Assembly: GCF_000725885.1 (NCBI RefSeq)
Contig: NZ_JODR01000001.1
Location: forward strand, 124,001-188,000
Direction: 5' to 3'
DNA length: 64,000 nucleotides
Source of the DNA: Streptomyces albus subsp. albus
GTDB taxonomy: Bacteria > Actinomycetota > Actinomycetes > Streptomycetales > Streptomycetaceae
The notes under the pieces are model-generated. The model was not told where the DNA came from. It made no database searches and saw only the letters and a program-made list of their open reading frames with translations. Positions 24,980 to 34,613 of the stretch are shown one piece after another. The stretch's first letter is position 1. Each line of letters begins with the position of its first letter. Made by a program: the position numbers and the translations under genes.

Positions 24980-27900
24980 TCACGCGTACTGCGGGACCGG
25001 GACCCGCCCGGCGGCATCGCTCGCGGACTCGTTCTCGCGGGCCAGCATGGCCGCGAAGGGACCGCCCGCGCGGGCGAGTTCCCGGTAGGAGCCGCGTTCG
25101 ACGGTGCGCCCGCCGGACAGGACGATGATCTCGTCCACCTGGTCCAGACCCTTCATCCGGTGGGTGATCAGCAAGGTGGTGCGGCCCTCCGTGGCGGCCA
25201 GCAGATCCGCGGTGAGGGCGTCGGCGGTGGGCAGGTCCAGATGTTCGGCCGGCTCGTCCAGGACGAGGACGGGGAAGTCGGCCAGCAGGGCGCGGGCCAG
25301 AGCGAGCCGCTGCCGCTGGCCGCCGGAGAGGGTGGCGCCGTGTTCGCCGACCAGGGTGTCCAGCCCCCGCGGCAGCGTCGTCACCCAGTCGTCGAGGCGG
25401 GCGGCGGCCAGTGCGGCGTGCAGTTCGGCCTCCGTCGCGTCGGGCCGGGCCAGCCGCAGGTTCTCCCGCAGCGAGCTGTCGAACAGGTGGGCGTCCTGGG
25501 CGCACAGTCCCACGTGCCGGCGGACCGCGTCGCTGTCCGCGCCGCGGGCGGGGACGGCGGGCGAGCCGAGCGTGTAGGAGCCCGTCGCGTCCACGAACCG
25601 CAGCAGGGCGTGGGCAAGGGTGGTCTTGCCGGAACCGGACGCGCCGACCACCGCGACGCGGCGGCCCGGCGTCAGGTCCAGGTCGAGTCCGGCCAGGGCG
25701 GGCGCGGCGTCGGCCGGGGCGTCCGGATAGCGGACGGTCAGCCCGCGGGTGCGCAGCGGGAAGGGATCGGCGGGCAGCGGCGCGGGGTGCCGCGGTTCCG
25801 CGACCGGCGCCGGCGCGTCCAGCACTTCCTGCACCCGTTCCGCGGAGCGCTGCACCCGCTGCCGGAACTGCACCGCCTGCGGCAGCGGCGTGACGACCTC
25901 GAACGTGGCCAGCGGAGTCAGGACGACCGTCGCCAGCAGCAGCCCGTCCAGGGCGCCGCCCGTCGTCGCGCGCGCCCCCGCCCAGGCGGCGGCCGTCACC
26001 GTCAGGCCGGTGGCCAGGGTGCTGAGCCCGGCGGCCAGCGCGGTGCGGGACGCCGAGCGGGCGGCGATGCCGGTCAGTGCCGCGTCCGCGTCGGCGACGT
26101 CGCGGCGGCGGGCCGCCAGCGCCCCGGTGACGGGCAGTTCCCCGGACGCGGTGCCCGTCAGCAGGTCCACCGTGCGGGTCGCGAGCCGGGACCGTGCGGG
26201 GGCCAGCCGGCGTTCCGTACGGCGGGAGAGGGCGGCGGTCAGTACGGGGACGGCGATGCCCGCGACCGCCAGCCCGACGGCCAGTGCGGCGCCCGCCGCC
26301 GGCAGCAGCCAGCCGGTGAAGGCGACGGCGCCGAGCGAGACGGTGCCGGCGACGGTCACCGGCAGCAGCCAGCGCAGGAAATAGTCCTGCAACGCGTCCA
26401 CGTCGGCGACCAGCCGGGTGAGCAGATCGCCGCGGGCCGTGCGCCGCAGGCCGGCCGGGGCCAGGCGCTCCAGCCGGCGGTAGACCGTCACCCGCAGCGC
26501 CGCCAGGACGCGGAGGGCCGCGTCGTGGGAGACGAGGCGCTCCGCGTAGCGGAAGACGGCCCGCCCGATGCCGAACGCGCGGGTCGCGGTGACCGCCACC
26601 ATCAGATAGAGGATCGGCGGCTGCTGGGCGGCCCGCGAGATCAGCCAGCCGGAGGTCGCCATCAGGCCGACCGCGCTGCCGAGCGCGAGGGCGCCGAGTG
26701 CGAGGGCCAGCGCGAACTTGCCGTACAGGCCCCGGGCCATGGCGCGGACCCGCGCGAGGGGGTGCCCGGCAGGCGCACGCCGGGCCTCCCGCGCGGCACC
26801 GGTGGCGGCATCCGCCGCCGGGCGCGGCCACGGCCCCGCCGCCGGCTCCGGACGCGGCCACGATCCCGCCTCCAGCTCCGGACGCGACGAAGGCGAAGGC
26901 CGAGAGGAAGGCGAAGGCGAAGGCGACGGCGGAGGCGAAGGCGACGGCGGAGACGAAGGCGACAGCGCCGACGCCGGCCCGGCCCCGGTACCCAGCTCCG
27001 GCCCGGCCCCGGTACCCAGCTCCGGCCCGGCTCCCGGCCCCGCCTCCGCGCCCAGCCCCGGCCCGGTCTCCACGCCCGGCCCCGGCCCGGCCTCCATCCC
27101 CGGCTCCGGCCCGGACGGGACCCCGGAACCCGCGATCGCGTCCCGGCGCCCGTGGACGGCCTGCTCCGCGGGCGAGGTGTGCGCCGGGCTGCCGGAGCCC
27201 GGCCCGTCCGGGGTGAGGGTCAGCACCCGGTCCGCGGTGGCCAGGAGGGCCGGGCGGTGGGTGACCAGCAGGACGGTGCGGTCGGCCCCCAGCCGCCGTA
27301 CCGCGTCCAGGACGGTCGCCTCGGTGGTGCCGTCGAGCGCGGCGGTGGGTTCGTCGAGGAGGACGAGGGGCCGGTCGGCGAGGAAGGCGCGGGCGAGGGC
27401 GACGCGGCGGCGCTGACCGGCGGACAGTCCGGCGCCGAACTCGCCCAGCTCCTGCGCCGGGTCGAGGTCCGCCGCACCGGCGTCGGCGAGGGCGCGGACG
27501 ACGGCGCGCTCGTCGGCGTCGGGCCGGGCGAGGCGGACGTTGTCGGCGACGGTCCCGGCGAACAGGTAGGGGTGCTGGGGGACCCAGGCGATCTGCCGGT
27601 GCCAGTCGTCGGGGTCGAGCGTGTCGAGGGGGGCGCCGTCCACCAGGACGCGGCCTTCGGTGGGTGGGGTGAAGCCCAGCAGTACGGACAGCAGGGTGGA
27701 CTTGCCGCCGCCGGACGGGCCGGTGAGGGCGACGGTCTCGCCGGGGCGGAGGGTCAGATCGGTGGGGGCGAGGGAGTACCCGGCGCGGCCTTCGTGCCGT
27801 ACGGCGACGCCCTCCAGGGTGAGGGTGGCCCGCCGTGCGTCGGTGCGGGCGGTGCCGGCCGCGGGCAGGGGGCGTTCGAGGACGTCGAAGACGGACTCGG

Positions 27901-28813
27901 CGGCGGCCAGCCCCTCGGCGGCGGCGTGGTAGTGGGTGCCGACCTGCCGCAGCGGGAGGTACGCCTCGGGGGCGAGGATCAGCACCATGAGGCCGGTGTG
28001 GAGGTCGAGGTCGCCGCGCACCAGCCGGGTGCCGATGCTGACGGCGACGATGGCGACGGAGATCGTGGCCAGCAGTTCGAGGGCGAAGGAGGAGAGGAAG
28101 GCCAGGCGCAGGGTGCGCAGGGTGGCGCGGCGGTAGTCGCCGGTGATGGCGCGGATGTTGTCGGCCTGGACCTTGGCGCGGCCGAAGATCTTGAGGGTGG
28201 GCAGTCCGGCGACGACGTCGAGGAAGTGGCCGGACAGCCGGGTCAGCAGTTTCCACTGGCGGTCCATGCGGGACTGGGTGGCCCAGCCGATGAGCGCCAT
28301 GAACAGGGGGATGAGGGGGAGGGTGACGACGACGATGGCCGCGGAGATCCAGTCGGCGGTGACGATTCGCGCCAGTACGGCCACCGGCACGACGGCGGCG
28401 AGGCCGAGTTGGGGCAGGTAGCGGGCGAAGTAGTCGTCGAGCGCGTCGATGCCGCGGGTGGCGAGGGTGGTGAGTTCGCCGGTGCGCTGACCGGTCAGAT
28501 AGCCGGGGCCCAGCGCGGTGGCCCGCTCCAGCAGCCGCCGCCGCAGCTGGGACTTGACGGCGGCGCCGGAGCGGTGGGCGGCCAGTTCGGTGAGCCAGGA
28601 GACCAGGCCGCGGGCGACCGAGACGGCGGCCAGCCACCACAGGGCCTCGCGGGCGAAGGTGCCGTGCCGGTAGGCGTCGACGACGACGTCCGCGATGAGC
28701 ACCGCCTGGGCGATGAGGAGCCCGGCGCCGGCGAGGCCGAGCGCCACGGTGGCGAGGAGGAAGTACCGCGTGGTGCGGGCGTACCGCAGCAGTCGCGGGT
28801 CTACCGGCCGCAT
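24980..28813 (-). CDS. cydDC: Fused CydDC ABC transporter for cytochrome bd assembly
   Basis: Heterodimeric ABC exporter in one chain of 1277 residues. The CydD half (1 to about 545) has six membrane helices, Walker A GPSGGGKST (about 364) and LSAGQRRRVALARAFL; the CydC half (about 690-1277) has its own membrane domain, Walker A GASGSGKTT (about 1056) and LSGGQRQRLALARALL. In E. coli CydDC exports glutathione/cysteine and is needed for heme loading of cytochrome bd. The halves are joined by a very long Pro/Ser/Gly linker (about 545-685) made of short tandem repeats. It is the last gene of cydA-cydB-cydDC, starting 22 bp after cydB. Confidence 0.93.
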   Translation of the reverse strand: MRPVDPRLLRYARTTRYFLLATVALGLAGAGLLIAQAVLIADVVVDAYRHGTFAREALWWLAAVSVARGLVSWLTELAAHRSGAAVKSQLRRRLLERATALGPGYLTGQRTGELTTLATRGIDALDDYFARYLPQLGLAAVVPVAVLARIVTADWISAAIVVVTLPLIPLFMALIGWATQSRMDRQWKLLTRLSGHFLDVVAGLPTLKIFGRAKVQADNIRAITGDYRRATLRTLRLAFLSSFALELLATISVAIVAVSIGTRLVRGDLDLHTGLMVLILAPEAYLPLRQVGTHYHAAAEGLAAAESVFDVLERPLPAAGTARTDARRATLTLEGVAVRHEGRAGYSLAPTDLTLRPGETVALTGPSGGGKSTLLSVLLGFTPPTEGRVLVDGAPLDTLDPDDWHRQIAWVPQHPYLFAGTVADNVRLARPDADERAVVRALADAGAADLDPAQELGEFGAGLSAGQRRRVALARAFLADRPLVLLDEPTAALDGTTEATVLDAVRRLGADRTVLLVTHRPALLATADRVLTLTPDGPGSGSPAHTSPAEQAVHGRRDAIAGSGVPSGPEPGMEAGPGPGVETGPGLGAEAGPGAGPELGTGAGPELGTGAGPASALSPSSPPSPSPPPSPSPSPSSRPSPSSRPELEAGSWPRPEPAAGPWPRPAADAATGAAREARRAPAGHPLARVRAMARGLYGKFALALALGALALGSAVGLMATSGWLISRAAQQPPILYLMVAVTATRAFGIGRAVFRYAERLVSHDAALRVLAALRVTVYRRLERLAPAGLRRTARGDLLTRLVADVDALQDYFLRWLLPVTVAGTVSLGAVAFTGWLLPAAGAALAVGLAVAGIAVPVLTAALSRRTERRLAPARSRLATRTVDLLTGTASGELPVTGALAARRRDVADADAALTGIAARSASRTALAAGLSTLATGLTVTAAAWAGARATTGGALDGLLLATVVLTPLATFEVVTPLPQAVQFRQRVQRSAERVQEVLDAPAPVAEPRHPAPLPADPFPLRTRGLTVRYPDAPADAAPALAGLDLDLTPGRRVAVVGASGSGKTTLAHALLRFVDATGSYTLGSPAVPARGADSDAVRRHVGLCAQDAHLFDSSLRENLRLARPDATEAELHAALAAARLDDWVTTLPRGLDTLVGEHGATLSGGQRQRLALARALLADFPVLVLDEPAEHLDLPTADALTADLLAATEGRTTLLITHRMKGLDQVDEIIVLSGGRTVERGSYRELARAGGPFAAMLARENESASDAAGRVPVPQYA

Positions 28814-28835
28814 TCGATCACCTTCCCGTGCCGGT

Positions 28836-29843
28836 TCAGTGCCCGCCGGAGGGGGCGAGGTGCTGGGTGCCGATGCGCTTGCGGAACACCCAGTAGGTCC
28901 AGCCCTGGTAGAGCAGGACGATCGGGGTGGCGAAGGCCGCGCACCAGGTCATGATCTTCAGCGTGTAGGGGGTGGAGGCCGCGTTGGTGACGGTCAGGCT
29001 CCAGTCCGGGTGCAGCGTCGAGGGCATGACGTCGGGGAAGAGGGCGAGGAAGAGCATCGCGACGGCGGCGACGATGGTCAGCCCGGAGAAGGTGAACGAC
29101 CAGCCCTCGCGCCCGGCGAGGTTGGTGCCGATGGCGGCCAGCAGGGCGACGACGGCGACGAGCAGGGCCACGAGGGAGGCGGTGCCGCCGCGCTGGGCCT
29201 GGGTCCACAGCAGGAAGGCCAGGGCGAGCACGGCGGTAGCCGCGCCGAGTCCGGTGGCCAGGCGCCGGGCGCGGGTGCGGATGTCGCCGAGGGTCTTGAG
29301 CGCGGTGAAGACGGCGCCGTGGAAGGTGAAGAGCACCAGGGTGAGCAGGCCGCCGAGCAGGGCGTAGGGGTTGAGCAGGTCGCCCAGGGAGCCGACGTAC
29401 TCCATGTGCTGGTCGATCTTGACGCCGCGCACGATGTTGGCGAAGGCGACGCCCCACAGGAACGCGGTGACCAGCGAGGTCCAGAAGATGGCGTGCTCCC
29501 AGTTGCGCTGCCAGCGCTCGCCGTCCCGCTTGGCGCGGTACTCGAAGGCGACGCCGCGCACGATGAGGCAGACGAGGATGAGCAGCAGCGGCAGGTAGAA
29601 GCCGGAGAAGAGGGTGGCGTACCACTCGGGGAACGCGGCGAAGGTGGCGCCGCCGGCGCTGAGCAGCCACACTTCGTTGCCGTCCCAGACGGGTCCGATG
29701 GTGTTGATCAGTACGCGCCGCTCGGCCCGGTCGCGGGCGAGCAGCTTGGTGAGGATGCCGACTCCGAAGTCGAAGCCCTCCAGGAAGAAGTAGCCGATCC
29801 ACAGGACGGCGATGACGACGAACCAGACGTCGTGGAGATGCAT
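28836..29843 (-). CDS. cydB: Cytochrome bd ubiquinol oxidase subunit II
   Basis: Membrane subunit of cytochrome bd oxidase, 335 residues with eight or nine hydrophobic segments. The N-terminus MHLHDVWFVVIAVLWIGYFF and following LEGFDFGVGIL are diagnostic for CydB, as is NTIGPVWDGNEVWLL (about residues 44-58). With CydA it oxidises quinol (menaquinol here, by actinobacterial norm) and reduces O2 with high affinity. It lies 54 bp after cydA and 22 bp before cydDC in the same operon. Confidence 0.96.
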   Translation of the reverse strand: MHLHDVWFVVIAVLWIGYFFLEGFDFGVGILTKLLARDRAERRVLINTIGPVWDGNEVWLLSAGGATFAAFPEWYATLFSGFYLPLLLILVCLIVRGVAFEYRAKRDGERWQRNWEHAIFWTSLVTAFLWGVAFANIVRGVKIDQHMEYVGSLGDLLNPYALLGGLLTLVLFTFHGAVFTALKTLGDIRTRARRLATGLGAATAVLALAFLLWTQAQRGGTASLVALLVAVVALLAAIGTNLAGREGWSFTFSGLTIVAAVAMLFLALFPDVMPSTLHPDWSLTVTNAASTPYTLKIMTWCAAFATPIVLLYQGWTYWVFRKRIGTQHLAPSGGH

Positions 29844-29897
29844 GGCGGTGTCCCTGTTCTCGGGGTCCTCGGGGTTCCTCGCGGTTCCTCGGGCGGC

Positions 29898-31433
29898 TCA
29901 GTAGGAGAAGGCCATCGGCCGGTCGTCGGCGCCGTCCCCGGTGTCGCCGCCGATCCGGGTGGGCGGGTTGAGGTCGGCCTCGGTCAGCTCGGGCGGCCCG
30001 GCCTTGACGTACTTGACCAGCAGCTTGACCTCGATGACGGCGAGGATCGCGTAGAGCGCGGTGAAGACGAGCAGTGAGGTGAGGACCTCGCCCTGGGAGA
30101 CGCCGGGGGAGACGGCGGAGGCGGTGGGCAGCACGCCGTAGACGACCCAGGGCTGGCGGCCGGTCTCGGTGAAGATCCAGCCCCAGGCGTTGGCGATCAG
30201 CGGGAAGCCGAGGGTGAGGGCCGACAGCCGCCAGTACCAGACGCCGAGGCGCGGGGAGAGTTCACGGTTCCTGGTGAGGGCGAGGCGGGGCCGCTCGTCC
30301 TCGCCGGTGCGCAGCCGCTCGGCCAGCCAGAAGCGGCGGCGGGTGAGGTAGAGCCCCACGGCGCCGAGGGCGAAGGAGGCCATGCCGAAGCCGATCATCC
30401 AGCGGAAGGACCAGTAGGCGACGGGGATGTTGGGCCGGTAGTCGTCCAGGCCCACCGTGTCCTTGTACTTCTCCTTCAGCTGGGCGTTGGTGTCGTTGAT
30501 GCCGGGGACGGCCTCGTAGAAGTTGTCGTGGGCGAGGAAGGAGAGGACGCCGGGAATCTCGATGGCGACCTTGTTGTGGCCCTTGTCGACGTCTCCGTAG
30601 GAGAAGACGGAGAACGGTGCGGGTGCCTGGGTCTCCCACAGGGCCTCGGCGGAGGCCATCTTCATCGGCTGCTGCTCGTACATGACCTTGCCGAGCCGGT
30701 CGCCGCTGATGACGGTGAGCAGGCCGGCGATCACGAGGGTGACCAGTCCGAGCCGCAGGGAGCTGCGCATCACGGGTATGTGCTTCTTGCGCAGCAGGTG
30801 GTAGGCGGATATGCCGACCATGAACGCGGCGCCGGTGAGGAAGGCGGCGGTCATGGTGTGGAAGAACTGGGCCAGCGCGGTGTTCTGGAAGAGGATGCCG
30901 AAGAAGTCGGTCATCTCGGCGCGGCCGGTCTTCTCGTTGAGCCGGTAGCCGACCGGGTGCTGCATCCAGGAGTTCGCGGCCAGGATGAAATAGGCCGAGG
31001 CGACGGTGCCGAGGGCGACCAGCCAGATGGTGGCCAGGTGGAGCTTCTTGGGCAGCTTGTCCCGGCCGAAGATCCACAGTCCGATGAACGTGGACTCCAT
31101 GAAGAAGGCGATCAGCGCCTCGAAGGCGAGCGGGGCGCCGAATATGTCGCCGACGAAGCGGGAGTAGTCCGACCAGTTCATGCCGAACTGGAACTCCTGC
31201 ACGATGCCGGTCACCACGCCCATGGCGATGTTGATCAGGAAGAGCTTGCCCCAGAAGCGGGTGGCCTTGAGGTACTTCTCCTTGTTCGTCCGCACCCACG
31301 CGGTCTGGAGGATCGCGGTGAGGGTGGCCAGTGAGATGGTCAGCGGGACGAAGAGGAAGTGGTAGACGGTCGTGATGCCGAACTGCCACCGCGCCAGTGT
31401 CTCCGGCGCCAACGCCAGGTTCACGTCGTTCAC
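29898..31433 (-). CDS. cydA: Cytochrome bd ubiquinol oxidase subunit I
   Basis: Catalytic heme subunit of the bd oxidase, 511 residues. The early ITTVYHFLFVPLTISLA segment carries a heme-ligand histidine, QFGMNWSDYSRFVGDIFG is strongly conserved, and GRQPWVVYGVLPT marks the C-terminal half. The quinol-binding Q-loop region (about residues 250-330) appears of the shorter type. First gene of the cyd operon; a Rex-type operator lies 34-53 bp upstream, so expression should rise when NADH/NAD+ is high, that is at low oxygen. Confidence 0.96.
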   Translation of the reverse strand: MNDVNLALAPETLARWQFGITTVYHFLFVPLTISLATLTAILQTAWVRTNKEKYLKATRFWGKLFLINIAMGVVTGIVQEFQFGMNWSDYSRFVGDIFGAPLAFEALIAFFMESTFIGLWIFGRDKLPKKLHLATIWLVALGTVASAYFILAANSWMQHPVGYRLNEKTGRAEMTDFFGILFQNTALAQFFHTMTAAFLTGAAFMVGISAYHLLRKKHIPVMRSSLRLGLVTLVIAGLLTVISGDRLGKVMYEQQPMKMASAEALWETQAPAPFSVFSYGDVDKGHNKVAIEIPGVLSFLAHDNFYEAVPGINDTNAQLKEKYKDTVGLDDYRPNIPVAYWSFRWMIGFGMASFALGAVGLYLTRRRFWLAERLRTGEDERPRLALTRNRELSPRLGVWYWRLSALTLGFPLIANAWGWIFTETGRQPWVVYGVLPTASAVSPGVSQGEVLTSLLVFTALYAILAVIEVKLLVKYVKAGPPELTEADLNPPTRIGGDTGDGADDRPMAFSY

Positions 31434-31466
31434 TCCTTACCTGCGACGCCCCCGTTCGGGCGAGCT

Positions 31467-31486
31467 CTCGTGAATGCGTTCACATT
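31467..31486 (-). promoter_or_regulatory. Rex operator (ROP) upstream of cydA
   Basis: CTCGTGAATGCGTTCACATT contains CGTGAATGCGTTCACA, which matches the Streptomyces Rex operator TGTGAACGCGTTCACA at 14 of 16 positions. In S. coelicolor the NADH sensor Rex represses cydABCD from such a site and lets go when NADH is high. The neighbouring TTCACAAG (31485-31492) could be part of a second half site. Position and gene context match the known case. Confidence 0.88.
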
Positions 31487-31600
31487 CACAAGCCCCAGCG
31501 TACGACGCCCCCATTCCGGACATGTCCCCGGGGGTCCCCGGTACCGGACCCGGACCCCGCCGGATGCGCACCCCGCTCGCCTGACCCGGCGCCGCACACG

Positions 31601-31641
31601 CCGCGGGGGCGGGCGGGAACCCTCCCCACCCGCCCCCGCGG
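31601..31641. terminator. 17-bp hairpin downstream of the aminotransferase gene
   Basis: CCGCGGGGGCGGGCGGG (31601-31617) pairs with 31625-31641 with one mismatch and a 7-nt loop. It lies 36 bp beyond the stop of the minus-strand aminotransferase gene and upstream of cydA, so it insulates the cyd promoter. Confidence 0.7.
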
Positions 31642-31676
31642 ACTGCCGGAAGCGACGCGGCACGCAGCCGGTGCGG

Positions 31677-32765
31677 TCAGCGGAAACCCTCCGCGACCTG
31701 CAAGAAGATGTCGTTGGCAGCCGTCTCGCCGATGCTCACCCGCACGCCCTCGCCCGGGAAAGCGCGCACCGTCACCCCGGCCGCCTCCGCCTTCTCGGCG
31801 AAGTCGGACGTGCGCTCCCCCAGCCGCAGCCACACGAAGTTGGCCTGCGACTCGGGCACCGTCCAGCCCTGGGAGCGCAGCCCCGCCAGCACGCGTGTGC
31901 GTTCTTTCACAAGCGCCTCGACCCGCTCCAGCAGGGCGTCCTCGCTGCGCAGCGAGGCGATGGCCGCCTCCTGTGCGAGCTGGCTCACACCGAAGGGCAC
32001 GGCCGTCTTGCGCAGGGCCGCCGCCACCGGCTCGTGGGCGACGGCGAAGCCGACCCGCAGACCGGCCAGGCCGTACGCCTTGGAGAAGGTCCGCAGCACG
32101 CACACGTTGGGCCGGTCGCGGTAGAAGTCCAGGCCGTCGACGACGCTCTCGTCCCGGACGAACTCGCGGTACGCCTCGTCCAGCACCACGAGCACGTCGC
32201 GCGGCACCCGGTCGAGGAAACGTTCCAGTTCCTGACCGGAGATGGCGGCGCCCGTCGGGTTGTTGGGGTTGCAGACGAAGACGAGACGGGTGCGGTCGGT
32301 GATCGCGTCCGCCATCGCGTCCAGGTCGTGCGCCTCCCGCTCGGCTCCCCCGGTCAACGGCACCTGCACCGAGGCGGCACCGGAGATCTGGGTGACGATC
32401 GGATACGCCTCGAAGGAGCGCCAGGCGTAGATCACCTCGTCCCCCGGACCGGCCGTGACCTGGAGGAGCTGCTGGGCGACGCCCACGGAGCCGGTGCCGG
32501 TCGCCAGGTGCGCAAGGGGCACGTCGAAGCGGTCCGCCAGCTCGGCGCAGAGCGCCGTGCAGGCCAGGTCCGGGTAACGGTTGAACGAGGAGGCGGCGGC
32601 CGTCACCGACTCCAGCACGCCGGGCAGGGGCGGGTACGGGTTCTCGTTCGAGGACAGCTTGTAGGAAACGGGACGGCCGGCCGCGGCCGGCCGTCCCGGC
32701 TTGTAGCTGGGGATCCCCTCCAGCGCGCCGCGCAACCGCGGGCCGGTCACCTGCTCGTCACTCAC
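31677..32765 (-). CDS. hisC: HisC-type PLP-dependent aminotransferase
   Basis: Fold-type I aminotransferase of 362 residues, annotated as histidinol-phosphate aminotransferase or aromatic aminotransferase in relatives. Family motifs: [16 protein letters not shown] (about residues 35-50), [10 protein letters not shown] (about 163), [11 protein letters not shown] (about 190) and the PLP lysine in [14 protein letters not shown] (about 220). GTG 32765 has AAGGAG at 32772-32777. No his genes are nearby and a second HisC is usual in Streptomyces, so phenylalanine/aromatic transamination is plausible. A 30-bp perfect palindrome (32669-32698) lies within the 5' coding part. Confidence 0.87.
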   Translation of the reverse strand: MSDEQVTGPRLRGALEGIPSYKPGRPAAAGRPVSYKLSSNENPYPPLPGVLESVTAAASSFNRYPDLACTALCAELADRFDVPLAHLATGTGSVGVAQQLLQVTAGPGDEVIYAWRSFEAYPIVTQISGAASVQVPLTGGAEREAHDLDAMADAITDRTRLVFVCNPNNPTGAAISGQELERFLDRVPRDVLVVLDEAYREFVRDESVVDGLDFYRDRPNVCVLRTFSKAYGLAGLRVGFAVAHEPVAAALRKTAVPFGVSQLAQEAAIASLRSEDALLERVEALVKERTRVLAGLRSQGWTVPESQANFVWLRLGERTSDFAEKAEAAGVTVRAFPGEGVRVSIGETAANDIFLQVAEGFR

Positions 32766-33125
32766 CGCTGCTCCTTCTCGTGGGTTCCGGGGGCGCCAAT
32801 ACTCATCACCCTAAGAGGATTCACCCGTGCGGCGTAGCCCTGCTGCGGGCTCGCCTTCCTTCGGCATGCGCTCCCGCGCACACCGCGCGCGGGTGGCGGG
32901 CGCGGTGGCGCTCATCGCTCGTAAAGGTGACGTCCGAGCCGCGCGCACCCTGGCGTACGCCACGCCAGGACCGTCCGGCCCAATTGCGCCTGACGCCGCC
33001 GGCACCGCCCCCGAACTGGGCTTTTGCCTGCCGCGGTGAGGACTCCTGCACGCAGAATCGTGTCTTCGCGCGGCATGTGCGCGACCCCTGGCGTCAGCAC
33101 CGTGCGGGCCTACGATCGGCTCGCC
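32766..33125. other. 360-bp divergent intergenic region (aminotransferase / LacI regulator)
   Basis: No credible gene. On the plus strand TACGAT (33111-33116) is a fair -10 for the LacI gene and would start RNA within 1-3 nt of its ATG at 33126, where no ribosome site exists; a leaderless message is likely. On the minus strand TAGGGT (32813-32808) is a weak candidate -10 for the aminotransferase gene. No clear LacI-type palindrome was found. Confidence 0.45.
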
Positions 33126-34310
33126 ATGACAGCAGCAGAGAAGCATCAGGCGGGCCGTAACCCGGCCGCCGTCCCCCAGCCACCGGGCGGGAGGTGCCCC
33201 CAGCCCCGTGGCGGAGGGCGTCTGAACGGGCGCGCCGGCATCAGGGACGTCGCCGCCGCGGCCGGTGTCTCCATCACGACTGTCTCCGACGCCCTCAACG
33301 GAAAGGGCCGTCTCCCGGACGCCACCCGCAGCCACGTCAGGGAGGTCGCCGAGCGGCTGGGTTACCGCCCGTCGGCCGCCGCCCGGACACTGCGCACCGG
33401 GAAGTCGGGCCTCATCGGTCTGACGGTGACGACCTACGGCGAAGAACCGTTCACCTTCACCGAGTACGCCTACTTCGCCGAGATGGTCAGAGCCGCCACC
33501 TCGACGGCGCTGGCCCGCGGCTACGCGCTGGTGATCCTGCCCGCGCCGGCCCGCCGCGGCCCCGGCGGCACCGTCGTCGCGCTCGGCCCCGACGTCTGGT
33601 CGAACGTCGCACTCGACGGCACCGTCGTCGTCGACCCCTCCGACCAGGACCCGGTCGTCGGTGAACTCGTGCGCTCGGGGCTGCCGGTCGTCTCCGACGG
33701 CCGGCCCAGCCCCTCGCTGCCGGTCGCCGCCTGGGTGGACAACGACCACGAGGCCGCGGTCCGCGGCATCCTCGACCACCTCGCCGAGAACGGCGCCCGC
33801 CGCATCGGCCTGCTCACCGGCACCAGCACCGACACCTACACACGCGTCTCCACCACCGCCTACCTGGAGTGGTGCCGCCGGGTGGGCCAGGAGCCGGTGT
33901 ACGAGCGGTATCCGGCGCACGATCCCTGTGCGGGCGCCGTCGCCGCAGACCGGCTGCTGGCCAGGCCCGACCGGCCCGACGCCGTCTACGGACTCTTCGA
34001 CCCCAACGGCACCGACCTGCTGGCCGCCGCCCGCCGCTACGGACTGCGGGTGCCGGAGGACCTGCTCCTGGTCTGTTGCAGCGAGTCCGCCTCGTACGCC
34101 ACCACCGCCCCGCCGATCACCACGCTCTCCCTCAAGCCCGGGCGGATCGGCACCGCCGTCGTCCAACTGCCGATCGACGTCATCGAGGGCGTCGGCCCCA
34201 CCCGGCCGGTGCAGCAGGTGATGCCGACGGAGCTGATCGTGCGGACGTCCTCGCGGCGCGCCGGAAGGCCGGTGACGGTCAGCCCGCCACGCGTCCCCGC
34301 CACCGAGTGA
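33126..34310 (+). CDS. LacI-family transcriptional regulator
   Basis: DNA-binding regulator of 394 residues. The HTH and hinge (IRDVAAAAGVSITTVSDALN, about residues 38-57, then GKGRLPDATR) is a clear LacI domain, followed by a periplasmic-binding-protein-like sensor domain (LIGLTVTTYGEEPF; GYALVILPAP; LLTGTSTDTYT). A 35-residue Pro/Gly-rich leader precedes the HTH. In S. coelicolor a LacI regulator called rstP occupies this place beside the hisC/cyd genes, so this is probably its orthologue. The effector is unknown. Confidence 0.87.
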   Translation: MTAAEKHQAGRNPAAVPQPPGGRCPQPRGGGRLNGRAGIRDVAAAAGVSITTVSDALNGKGRLPDATRSHVREVAERLGYRPSAAARTLRTGKSGLIGLTVTTYGEEPFTFTEYAYFAEMVRAATSTALARGYALVILPAPARRGPGGTVVALGPDVWSNVALDGTVVVDPSDQDPVVGELVRSGLPVVSDGRPSPSLPVAAWVDNDHEAAVRGILDHLAENGARRIGLLTGTSTDTYTRVSTTAYLEWCRRVGQEPVYERYPAHDPCAGAVAADRLLARPDRPDAVYGLFDPNGTDLLAAARRYGLRVPEDLLLVCCSESASYATTAPPITTLSLKPGRIGTAVVQLPIDVIEGVGPTRPVQQVMPTELIVRTSSRRAGRPVTVSPPRVPATE

Positions 34311-34351
34311 GCGGTCCGCTGGCGCGCCGTACGGGCACGGGCGACGGATTC

Positions 34352-34460
34352 CGTAGGGTACGTCAGCGGAGAATTCAGGAGGAATTCACACCGGGTTGGG
34401 CCACCTCTCCTGATGCGCGCCCCCAGGTGCGTCACAAGCCGCGACCAGCGTTCCTATGAT
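34352..34460 (+). promoter_or_regulatory. Candidate promoter region of the PPP-family phosphatase gene
   Basis: The 303-bp gap 34311-34613 holds no gene. TATGAT (34455-34460) is a good -10 about 150 bp before the chosen start; TAGGGT (34352-34357) is a second candidate. An AGGAGG at 34377-34382 is not followed by a sensible start at the right distance. Confidence 0.35.
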
Positions 34461-34613
34461 TGGGGGCGCCCCCCGCCGAAGGCTGGGGGAGGACGACACC
34501 GGGACCGGCTCCCGACCTGGGGCGGCACCCCGGCCGAAAGACCAGCGACTGGGGCCCCATGGGAAGGGGGAGGTCCTGCGGTGCACGGCGGCGGCGCGAT
34601 GGTGGAGGGGTCG

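Noticed and set aside
25160..28954. Plus-strand open frame of 1264 codons through cydDC
   Set aside because: Antisense to the fused ABC transporter, whose two Walker A/B sets are beyond doubt. Long antisense frames are normal in such G+C-rich DNA.
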